From the NCBI GenBank assembly GCA_964247055.1, contig OZ176056.1, positions 6,882,001 to 6,946,000 on the forward strand: a DNA stretch of 64,000 nucleotides. The letters run 5' to 3'. Shown here piece after piece: positions 39,666-51,300 of the stretch. Both the position numbers and the translations under genes were made by a program. Source of the DNA: Paragordius varius. Taxonomy: Eukaryota > Nematomorpha. Within the stretch, counting starts at the first letter, position 1; every line of letters begins with the position of its first letter. The notes under the pieces are model-generated. The model had not been told where the DNA came from and made no database searches. It saw only the letters and a list, made by a program, of their open reading frames with translations.

Positions 39666-39895
39666 AATTTTTTATTTTGGTTCGCATTAATATTCGGGGT
39701 CAACTTATAAAATGTATATGGATGAAATAATAAAATCAATAAAAATATACCATATTTATCTCAAATTGGCCATTTGCTTCAAATTTTTAAACATGCCAAG
39801 TTTGTCGATAAAATCACTGTCGGGAAAAAATATATAAACAAAAAATATTTCTTAGACAACAAGTTTATGATTTAAAAAAGGACATTCGACTAAAA

Positions 39896-40000
39896 CAGGG
39901 GTGTCCAAGACAAATATCTTGTGGGCCACATTTTTAACTCAAAAAGCACGGCGTTCCGCATATACGGGCATTCAAAAATAATTTATTCAATTTTAGACAT
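39896..40000 (+). mobile_element. hAT-like element, left end only
   Basis: CAGGGGTGTCCAAGACAAAT followed by ATCTTGTGGGCCAC is a hAT-type terminus. It resembles, in reverse, the ends at 31.68, 49.19 and 51.43 kb. No matching right end was found before the F3 right arm, so it is truncated or worn. Confidence 0.55.
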
Positions 40001-40369
40001 AAGAATGTAAAATACAAGCACAATACAACAATTTTCAAGTTCGTTGCCATAATAATGCGAACCATCGATAAAATAAAAAAAATGTTAATTATTTTCTTAA
40101 AAATACTCAAATTCCATAAAATATAACTTTTAAAGAATAAGTCATTAATGATGCATTGGAATATAATTTAAAACTGTCATTTAAAAATTGTGTTTTAAAA
40201 TTAATATCCTAATATTACGCCTTTAATGGTTAAAAGGTAATGTTATATCTTATTTTGATATTTATCATCAAAAATTAAACCGTTATTTTTTGACTGGGAA
40301 AACATTGGGAAAATGTTTCGATTGACTGAGAAAGCGTTTCGATTCACTGGGAAAACTACTGTATAAAAG

Positions 40370-40614
40370 GGTGTTCACCACGCGACCAAAATATTTTTGC
40401 AGCCCGCATTTTAAAAACGCAAAAATAATTTTTTAAACTAATTTTCTCAATAAGTCTTTACGGATTTGGCGATGAACTAACAAAATTGTTAAAATAAATA
40501 GTAGTTTTTAGAGTCTTAAATATAATAAAATAAAACATCAGTCAATTCTCATATGTTTTGCGAATGAGCCCGTCGAATTTTTTATATAAAAATGCTGCCC
40601 GCAAAGTTATTTTT
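40370..40614. mobile_element. hAT-like non-autonomous element with 7-8 bp duplication
   Basis: Ends AGGGTGTTCACCACGCGACC...TTGCAGCCCGCATTTT and AAAATGCTGCCCGCAAAGTT...TTGAATACCCCT are inverted copies. GTATAAA flanks both sides (left TGTATAAA, right AGTATAAA), fitting the 8-bp duplication of hAT elements. About 245 bases, non-coding, inserted at the right edge of the F3 element. Confidence 0.75.
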
Positions 40615-40619
40615 GTTGA

Positions 40620-43600
40620 ATACCCCTAGTATAAAATATGAGTGTTAAGATTTTAATAGTTAGTAGTGAATAATGATAAAAAATATTTTAATGTAGTTTC
40701 AAAAAAAATTGTATATTAAATATGTTAAGTGAAAACACGATTTTTTGATCGAGTTTTAATAAAAACCCTAACTATATGATTTTAGGCTATTAATTAGTAA
40801 AAATTCGATTCAATCATATTAAATCTTAACATCTTAAGTATTATCATTAATTTTTTGGTTATCTGTAACTATCCTTAATTTTAGTTTTGACCAATATCGA
40901 TTTTCTTTTAATGGTTAAAAGTACGTCCTTAACAAATCGAAAATTTTTCGGCAAATGAATTCGCTGGTAATAAGCTATCTGGTGAAAAAATATTTGTTGT
41001 TATATTTGCCCTCGTACACCTAGTGATAATAATGATTTTTGTCAGTTTTTCATTGGTCTATAATAATAACCCATTGTATATCGAATATGCTTTTTTTACA
41101 TTTCAACGTCTATTTTTTTAGATTGTGTTTATAACAGTGGCTACGATTGGGGTTGTGCTGGTTGGCTAAAAAATATTTTTTTAACCCCGGGCATTAAAAA
41201 CTGTTAAATTACTGTTATGTAAGGGTGTTTAATCAAAAATTTTACTGCTTTTCAGATAATTTCAAAATAATCAAAAATTATCAAAAGTACATCTGCGCAT
41301 TTAAAAGCTATAAGTGTAAAATCCTTTTTTGGTAAAGTTCTTACCATTTAAATGATTTGCGGCATCAAAGTTGTTTCTGAAAAATAAAGATAATATGAAA
41401 GTGCTCCAATATTTACGTAAAAAATTAAGTCATATAAGTTATATTTATTAATAAATTAATAACCTATCTCAAAATTTTTTATATGCAAATATAAAAACGT
41501 TATTAGATTTAAAATAATTTATTCATTTATATCACATATATAATATTTTGGGATTAATAAAAAGTTCTTCCTCTTGGTTGCCGTTGTCTAATTTAAACAA
41601 TATAATGGATACATTAAAAATCGAACTAATTTGGCACATTTTGTATGTATTGGGATATTTTAATATAATAAATAAGGAGGGCTTTCCAAAATTAAAATTT
41701 TAAAAAAATGTTTATAATGAAACCAAATCTTAAAACTTCATTTTATTACTTTAAAACTCAAAATTATTCAATTTAAAAATTAAATGTATGCATTCTTGAG
41801 CCTTTTGACTAATTAATAAAAAATTCAAAAAAAAACAAAATGCGGAAACTCTCTTAAACAGGTTAGCCTTCATTTTTTATGGATATTTTTGATTCTATTC
41901 AACAGGGAAATATTTGTAATATTATTATTTAAGAATGTAAAGAATTTAGTTGAAAAATCTATTATAGGGATAAGGTCAACTAATCAAATTCTTGACTCTT
42001 AGAAATTGCAAAAAGTTTAATTATTACATTTTTATCATAACAATTTTCAAAACAGTACTTTAAGTTTATTTGGGGTAAACCAATTATCACAATTATTCTA
42101 AGTTTAAATATCTTCCAATATTTTAAACAGGTATATAAATTATGAATAAAAGGCCCTTAAGACGAGAAAAAATATTTGAATACCATGTACCAAAGATTTT
42201 GCATTAATGTTGGGTATGACACAGTATAACTTGTATTTAGAATTTTTATATTGGGGAAAACAGTTATTACAAAATTAATCCAATAAAAGAGTATTTTACC
42301 GTGTTATTTCTAAACAAACATAATATAAATTATGCAAAATGATTAATGTTTCACATTATGGTCATGAAAATCGCAGTTTATTCATAATAAAAAAAATCGA
42401 AAGACCCCGAGATAATATGGAATAATAAATTTATTTTAAAAATATGACTATAAATAGATACACCTTATTTCAATCAAAACTAACTTAGTTTTTTTGTTAT
42501 ATTGTTTTTTTCTGAAGGCAAAATTTTAAAATCAATATATCTTTGTGAGCTTTAAGCTTTCTAGCTCTCATTCATAAATAAATATAGTTTGATTTTAAAA
42601 TTTAAATCAAATATTTAGTACAAATTTTTTTTTAAACATAAGGCTAAAATTTTATATAGCAATGTTTTACAGATATAAAGATGTCGTTTAAAGCTTGCCT
42701 CCAATAATTTTTATATTTTTATGTAACAATTAATGATAATTCATCGAAATGGCTTTGATAATTATAATATTTGAATGAAAATTCTATTGATTTGTATCCA
42801 AATGTAAAAAGTGGTCATAAATGAGAACATAGAATATAAATATCTATGTTGGAAAAAATTTAAGCGTAAATAGCCAATATAAGCATACTTGGTGTCTCTA
42901 AAACTAAATATATATTATGTTTAAAAATTAGTTCTGAGCAATACAATTATTATAAAATAAAAAAATTTTCCACCAACAATAGAAATATATAATTTATTTA
43001 TCAATTTTCATTAATTTTATATACCCAAGCTTGAACCTAAATTTTATATATGATAAAAAATATATTATGACGGTTTGACAACAGTTTAATTTTGTAAATT
43101 ACTAATAACATAATTATTTAAGCCGTATAAAAGGTAAAAACAAATTAATTATAATCATTTTCAAAGTCTTGTCAAAAGCATCGTCAAGATTTATTAAGAA
43201 TATAATAATACAAATTCAATTATTCATCAAAAATAATTATAAAAATACTTGTTAGATTTCCATTTGAATTACTTGCTACAAAAAATTATAAATTTCAAAA
43301 CACAAAAATGATAATAAATTATTTACAATTGAGATGTATGACATTGTTAGATTTAGGGGTGACACCTATATTTATTTAACAATTAAATAGAAAATAATTA
43401 TAATGAATAAACCTAAAATACCTGATAGAATTGAAACAATCAAAACTAGCCAAAAGAAAAAAATCATTTTGAAGGTTTGAAAAGTGGTTTATTGTAAAAA
43501 AGTGTAATATAAACCAATAAAATTAAGATAATTATTAAATGATATTGATATACCCATATTATATGATTAATATATTTTTGTGCTTAATTAATTTCTTAGA

Positions 43601-44800
43601 AACCTTGTAAGATTCTCGTAAAGGTCAAAATTTACCTTTTTTTATATATTTCATATATACAGGCTATTTATGGTAATTTTTCTTAAATATTTACCTTTCT
43701 CTATTTATAGAAAATTTAATTATACATGTACAATTTTATATAAAAAAATTTTTTAAGTGGTAATAAGTAGTAATTTGTTTCTACTGGTGTGCCGTACTCA
43801 TTGATAATATTGATAAATAAAATAATCTTATTTTATTTTATAGTGCTATTTGGCCAAAATCAGAATATCAAATTCTTCTATATTAAGTGGAATAAAAACG
43901 GTAAAGTTTGTTTGTTAAAGTGTATGTATGATTTTTGCAACTGTTAGAACAGATGGAGACGAACATGCAGTAAATACTACTAAATCCTGATGACATGATA
44001 TAATTGAAACTATTTTAATACAAATTTAAAATGTCAACTGTATATATAATAAATTGCTTGATATTTATTTTATTAAAAAAGCGGATATGAACACCTTTTT
44101 AATTCAAAATTCATTCAAACATTTCAATATAAAAAAATATATGTCATCCAATATAATTTAGAGAGTTGGTTTTAACGTTTTTTTTTTACCAAATATTATT
44201 ATCGATGCTTTATATTTTCTCAGAGACAATCTATACACAATTTTAAGGGAATATAAGGAAAACATTAAATTATCCAAATATTTTTGGCATTCATAATCAT
44301 TATAGTCTTCATTTCTTTAAAACTATAATAAAAGTATATTAGATATTTTGTACGCAGGCTATTTGCAAATTTTATTATTTCCAAAATCTCTTTCTATATT
44401 AAGCCTATAAACTTTTTTAAGCTTAAATTATGTGACCTTAATTATATTAAATATATGGGTGTAGAAATAAAAATAAAAAACTTATACCGCAGGTTTGTAT
44501 ATTTCATATTTTACCTCAAAGTTTTTTTACTTCATCTTCAAGGACTATAGAGAAGAAACTTTACCGATAATAATTTCGTTTAGGATTATCGCACATTAAC
44601 AATTTAAATGACGCGTTTATTTGTATTTAGTATTTAATGTGCAAAAAATGCGATTTTTAAAAATTGGCTAATAGAAAAATTTTAAATATAATTTTTTGGA
44701 AACGGCATTTATCTAAGTTGTGTTATCATACATATAAGTTTATTTTTTATCCCCCATTTCGCTGTTTAATGTGACAGATACCTAATTTTTTGAATTGATA
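40620..44800. other. AT-rich gene desert
   Basis: About 4 kb without a reading frame above 60 codons, no recognised protein similarity, and no clear repeat ends apart from scattered words. No gene is proposed. Confidence 0.6.
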
Positions 44801-44849
44801 ATTAATAATACGTAAATGCAATTGGTAATTCAAGTGTGTGCCAAATTGA

Positions 44850-45625
44850 GGGTCATGCTATCGATCAAAACTTTTAAAATAAATTATATTTTACCAGGTG
44901 TATTAATAGGTTACCGGTTAAAAGCCATATATTTCAAAGGAAAAAATTATTTATTTTAATTAAAATATTGTCTTTCCACATCCTCTGTACAATGCCCATC
45001 TCGTATGTAAAAACACAGCTTAAAAAACTGATTGCTTTTTGTCGAAAATTATTTGTCAAATTTTCAGCGTTTTTCAAATTACTGAAAGGTGATCTGCACT
45101 CGTGTACCGCATGATGTGAGAATAGTTAGGTAGTTAGGTCAGGTTGTTATCGAGGAGAAGCTGCTTTCAGTTGGTTTTGCTATGCAAGAACGTTTCAAAT
45201 CCAGTAGTTTTTCAATTAATTCATGGTTAAATTTGTCCTTAGTTAGTCAGCGGGGACCGTCATATCCTACAAACATATAGGGCATGTGCTTTTAGCTGAA
45301 GCGTAACTTCGGTGCAAATGGAGTGGCTTGGCAAGGTCGGTATAACTTATTCTACTTTGGATTTCCACAACAAAGCCACTTCTCATCACCCATCGCATTT
45401 CGATGTTAAAATAATTTGCGTCTTGAAACTGAATTTATAGTAGATTTTCGATTTTACATTCATTTAATTTTTGTCGTTTACCATATTCATTTTCCCATTG
45501 CTCTTAAACGTCTATTGATTGTTTTTTATAATAAATATGATGCCTCTGATAATTCTGGTGGGTCATTTAATGTCAGATCTACAAATTGGCTTTTTTACTG
45601 TTCACTGACGTCTTCTCTTAGTTAA
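44850..45625 (-). pseudogene. Mariner transposase relic 2
   Basis: On the minus strand, near 45.39-45.28 kb, it reads MGDEKWLCCGNPK then PCQATPFAPKLRF, matching the mariner catalytic block TGDEKWILYDNPKRKKSW..PGQP...PKP. Further along it reads LLDLKRSCIAKPT. Upstream, INRRLRAMGK fits the block before the first catalytic Asp. Many stops and frameshifts are present and the DNA is worn, so it is inactive. It is a different copy from relic 1 and preserves a different part. Confidence 0.78.
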
Positions 45626-47040
45626 CCCATAATAAATTATAAAAAGTTTTATTGTTTGGTTACGAGTGACATAAAAAAATTAATTGGCTTATATATTTAC
45701 TCATTGATCAAATAATGACAAATGCACATCATGCTATAAAATTCAATTCGATTTTATATAAAAATTACTCACGATTAAGTTAAAGTAACGACACAAACCA
45801 TACGCACATGAAAAGAAGTATACATTTTTTTCAGTTCATATCCCAGAGCGATTCAATATATGAATATTTTTAAAAGTATTTAAGGATTATAAGCCGAATC
45901 AAAATGTGCTTTCTTTAGCCCTTAAGCGCATACATTTTTTGAAAAATCCTCATCTTAAACCTTTATGCCGCTTTTTTGTATAATTTTTGAAATCGTTATT
46001 AGGCATATAAATGTATATTATGGCCTGAAAAGGTGAACAAATAACTCCTGATATATTTTTATTTAATATCAGTTGTTCAATTGTGTTGAAGCTGTCCCAA
46101 TTTTAGACTCTGGAGACAAAACAAAAAAATAAAGCCTTATCTGATACATGAGGACTATTGCCCATGTGAAGGTTGAAACAATGTTCATACATTCGTTCTT
46201 TTGGTGAAGATAAAAAGCTCATCCTACCTTCACTTGCGTGCTATAAAACGAGCATATAAAATTGAGGATCGTAGGATTTTTAATACTTAATAACTTTTGA
46301 ACTATATGGAATTTTTGAATTCTGAAAAGTGTTCCAAATAAAGTAAACACTATATTATAATATTTTAGCTGACAAAAGATTATTTGTTGAAAGTATTATC
46401 AAAAATTTTAGTTATATTAGAAGGCATTAAAACTAAATAAATACTTGGGTATTTATTAATTAGCTCTAATTTTTAGTCCAGTATAATTTTCGTTGGCAAT
46501 TAAAACTAAAAAATGCCATATAATTACTATCCATCAACATTCGACACTATAGGATAATCCTGGGTATATATCATATTTTAATCGTCCAAGTAAGTTTCTT
46601 AAATCTTTTTTTATCTATTATTTATAGGCTTGGTCCCATATCTCAGACATCATTCAGTCCGAGTCTGGCTACTTGTTCAGCCACTCAACATTCACATAAA
46701 ATAAACATATGATTTAAAACGAGCCCATTTCGGTGAAGGTAGAGACACCTTCACATGGGCCTATGTTTAATTAAATTATAACCGAAATAACTTTCAAAAT
46801 AGTAGTTTATTTATAAAATTAAGCTCTGGTATACAAAACTAGCCCAAAAGGTAAATTAGGACAAAAAAATAAAAAGTTAATGAATTTTCAAATGTGACTG
46901 TGCTGTTTTGATTACTTTGAATGCACTTATGTCATTACTCTACCTATTGGTAAACTTTAATTAGATACATTTGCTTATAATTTAGATTACAGTATGCACA
47001 TTAATGTTAGCAAATTGACCATTTTGGCCATTAGGCAAGA

Positions 47041-47138
47041 CAGTAGCGTATGAGTAAAAAAGAAATGGATAAAATAACATTTTTTTCTATCTTGCAACAT
47101 GGAATTATTTTATGGACTTAATTTATCATACGCCACTG
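47041..47138. mobile_element. Tc1/mariner-like MITE family M1, short copy
   Basis: CAGTAGCGTATGAGTAAAAA at the left, TTATCATACGCCACTG at the right, TA following. Ends match 47636-47807. Internal sequence is shorter and diverged. Confidence 0.65.
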
Positions 47139-47635
47139 TATTACCGATTGGCAAACGTGTGATGTAAATTACCACATACTTTATATATATGCATTGCAAA
47201 TTTACAAATATATATCATAGGTATATATAAATTAAAATAAGATTGATTAACTAGAAACATATGAAAAAATAATCGCCCAATGCTAAGGTTTTATGTTAGA
47301 AAAAATGCAAAAATTTGACTGGATTTTATGTTTTGGTTTCATAAAAAAATTATTTTCATCTCTTATATTACATAATATTTAATTTATTTAATTCTAAAAT
47401 CAAATTCAATAAAATTTAATAAAATCAGCTCCAATAAGTTTTATAAAAGAAATAACAGGGCGCTTTAACATAGTAAAATAAATCGTTACTTTTATAAACA
47501 TGGTCATTTCGCTAACTTATCGCTTTAAATCACTAATATTTTACAAATTAAATTTTATCCTCGTTTGATTTGATAAAACAGCAAAAAAATAAAAGAGCAT
47601 ATATTCATATTAAAGTTAATGGTAAAGTTAATTTA

Positions 47636-47807
47636 CAGTGGCGTATGGAGTAAAAGATTGTTAGTGCAAAATAGAAAAAAAAATGTTTTTTTTAAAAAAA
47701 CAAGGGGACATTATACATATGTGTATTTACAACTAAAATTGTTTTTTTAAAAAAAACATTTTTTTATTCTATTTTGCACTAACAATCTTTTATTCCATAC
47801 GCCACTG
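47636..47807. mobile_element. Tc1/mariner-like MITE family M1, hairpin copy
   Basis: The left arm CAGTGGCGTATGGAGTAAAA, GATTGTTAGTGCAAAATA is repeated almost perfectly inverted at the right, ending CATACGCCACTG. TA flanks both sides. The arms stretch over about 70 bases each, so a transcript or single strand would form a long hairpin. Non-coding. Confidence 0.9.
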
Positions 47808-48333
47808 TATCTAATAAATATTTAATTTTCAGTTATATTTTATTTGGGATAAAGAAAAAATGTTAATGCACAAAAATATAAAATGGTGAAAATGATGTGT
47901 TGTAAAAGCATTTATAACTAGTGAAAAAAGCAGTAAAACCACACATTATTTTATATTTTTTAATTTTGTTTTATTTTTTACATTATCCTGAAAAAGGTTA
48001 TACAAATATAACCGAAAATTAAATATGTTTAAATATTTATACGCTTTTTTGCCATTTACTTTAACTATATATAAAAGTACTATTCATAGTAGTTTAATTG
48101 GCAAAAACGTATTTATATTGAAATTCAGTAACCCCCTTCGTCATAGAGTTTGATGCGAGAAATATACATGGCTATAAATTTTATGGAGATTGGTTTCAGA
48201 TTATTTATTAATCACTGGACTAATTGTTTGTGGGATGCGATTAATGTATTTCATAATATTACAAAATTAAATCACTAGCGCATAATTAATATTTAAAATT
48301 ATATTATAACCCAATGATGATGTATGTGTTTAA

Positions 48334-51300
48334 TTAGATGTTATAAGTACAATTTATGCTTGGAATTTTTACATGTTTTCCATATACATCACACTTGACC
48401 ACTGAACAATACAATGGTCTGTCATCATAGAGAATCATTTTAGTGGATAATTGATCCTTTCTTATGGTGGTTGGGATGTTATAAAAGCCTTGAGATACGT
48501 CCCATATCTTTGGAAAATCTATAACGCGTAAAAAACATAGGTTACTTATGTTTCTTAGAATGAATTTCTCAATTAAAATCAATTAATTTGGGACAGGACA
48601 CCCGATAACAAATTCTTATCGATAGAGTAAATTGGTTGCTATTTTATATGGAATTAATTATACGTCAACCAATAAATTCGGAGTGCACAACAACATAGGA
48701 TTGATTTGGTTTATTTATTAAAAAAATGAATAAAATGATTTATTTAAAATTGTTTAATAAAAATTTTAGAATGATTTTGAAAACTCAAACTAAAATTCCG
48801 TTTTTAAAAAGGATGTTTGAATACACATATGCATATGTTAAATATATGTTAAAATATATGGGAATATATAATACTATAAATATTTTTAAAGTTAAAAACC
48901 ACCATATACAAAATAAATGTATAGCCAAATGCGTTTGAATGCCCGAGGTATTTACAAATGTGTTCAAGTGATGGTTAAAATATTTTAATAATACCACTAT
49001 TTTGCCCTACGGTTGACCACCATATTTTTTTGGGCATTAAAAAATATTTAAAAATGTTAAAAAATAAAAAAAATGGATTTCAATCAAAAAGTTAGGATTA
49101 TTTGGAAGGTGTCTAAAATCGAACTTAAAGAAAAAACTATTAAAGCAGCCCGTGAAGATATTTGTGTTGGCACCTCTGTTTTACCTTTCTATGCCAAATA
49201 AACTTGATAATACATCAGTGTATATAAAATATACACTGAGATATATCATATAATATTTCATTACAAAAGGTAAACTAAAATTAATTTTTTAAAAAGTAAT
49301 GTCACACTGAGCTTATTCATGTTATATGTAGAAGTAAGTTAAGTTAATTAGTAAACAGACACATTCTCGTAAACTCAAAAGTTTAATTATTAATATAATA
49401 ACGCCCTAGTTAAATAATACTTATGAGTTAGTTTGTATTTTACCATTTATTTTATCTTTTAATTTTTTGGTTTCTCAGAAAAAGTTTATCTTCGGAACTC
49501 AGGAATAGGTACTTTAATTTGTTAAAAATAAAAAATAATATTAATAAATATATTTAAAAACAATTTATCACACATAACTTTTACCCTAGATAGTGAATAT
49601 TTATATTATAATAATCATCATTTCTTAAGTTTTCTATGGCTTGGGGCATAAATAAAAATATTTGATCAATTTGTAAAATACTAACTTAATAAGATTTTTT
49701 TAAGTCACTAGGAACAATAAAATAATTACTTAATAAATAAGTATCTAATTGCATGCCTTATTTTGTGTTAACAAAAAATTATTGGTTTGTGCCTTTTAAT
49801 ATTATAATAAATTATTAAAGTTGAAAAATACTGTGTGAGTCGCAATCTTTATTGGGTACATACGGTTTTAGCGTTATATTTACAATATTTTTCCTTTGTT
49901 TTACTATGATGTAGGATGGAGGATCATTTAAAAAGCTAATGGCAACTTCATCATTGTAATCCTTTATGTCATCCAATTGAAGTATATTCAATCCATCATC
50001 CAAAACAACTATGTCCTCAGTATAACTTAAAGGGACGTGAATAGTAATATAATCGTTTGCAACATATTCATATGCTAGGGATTCTAAATTAATAAATACA
50101 AAAAATAAACAATAGAAGTGTTTAGCTTATAATAATTTATATATCTTTCTAGATATTTCATTCATTATTTGTGAATAAATATGCCGTTTCTAATGATTAT
50201 TTTTTATTATAGGTAAATTTAGCAGTAAAATTTTTGCGTCTTTATAAAAATAGTTTATTTTGAAAAATAGGAGACGATTATATATTGACATATAGTAGAA
50301 TTACTACCGAAAATGCGTCTCTTTTAATATTTTATTAATAAAACATTTTATTAATAAAACATTTTATTAATTAAACGCAACATTGTTTCAGCAAACCCAA
50401 CATTTTTCAAGCAAAAGTAACTATTTTAATTGTAAACATTGTTTTTTTTCATTTTATGACAATATTAATTAAGGGTTTACTTGATTTTAAGTACAATTAG
50501 CGAATTTATATATGAATTTTATTGTTTCCCAGTTGGTCCTTATATTTTTTTCGTATACTCATAATTTTAGTGAGTGTTTACTAATTTTATTTAGCCTAAC
50601 TTTATTTAAAGTATTTTTCATCTAAAATATACATTAATTTAAATTAACTTTTTTTATATTGTACTTCCAATTCTATAATAGTATATTAACAATTTAATTA
50701 TAATTTTAAAATACATAATTGATTAGGTTATGGAATTACATCCCTATTCATTTGCAATATAAATAATAAGTAAAAATTTTTTGGCTTTATTGCGTTTTGT
50801 CCGTATAATATCAATTTAAACTGTAATAAGCTTGTATAGTCTCTTATTAATTCATTATTTTAATTCTCAACATTTGTTCAAATTTATCGTTAAAGTATAT
50901 TTTAAGTTGCTACTAAAAGTATAAATATTCATTTATAATTGCAGAAAGTTGTTTGTTTGACATATTGGCCAATTAAACAAGTGGCATATAATAAAAATGT
51001 GTTTTGTCCATTTGAAATTTAATGTTGCATAAATTAAATTGTATTTCAACTAATTCCTTTTTACCCATTAGTTACTGTATTAATTGGCTAAAAATAATTG
51101 CATTGACCAACATTATTGTACACACTGTGCCGGGGGTGTCAGGCCCTAAAGGACCCCAAAATGTTTCTGCAGCCAGCAGAAAATTGGAAAAATACCAAAT
51201 GCATTTTATAATTTAAAAAATGGTAATTACGAAAACTAATAATAAATCTTGGCAATGAAGTGGTAAAAACTGTTGAAATGAATCGTTATTTTGTATTTTT

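Larger units (their letters stand above)
39206..40365. mobile_element. Foldback element family F3 (TTTTCCCAGTCAATC units), interrupted
   Basis: The left end ATACCATTTCCCAGTCAATC is followed by four tandem units of AAAACNTTTTCCCAGTNAAT type. The right arm has TTTTGACTGGGAAAACATTG, then TTTCGATTGACTGAGAAAGC and TTTCGATTCACTGGGAAAAC. Inside are a foldback F1 copy (39423-39665) and an hAT-like left end (39896). The terminus is shared with F1, F2 and F4. Confidence 0.85.
45630..48330. other. Intergenic tract with small inverted-repeat elements
   Basis: No gene recognised. It holds two M1 MITEs (47041-47138, 47636-47807) and a weak inverted pair, GCCCATGTGAAGGT at about 46160 and ACCTTCACATGGGC at about 46750. 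The pair may bound a decayed 0.6-kb element. Confidence 0.5.
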
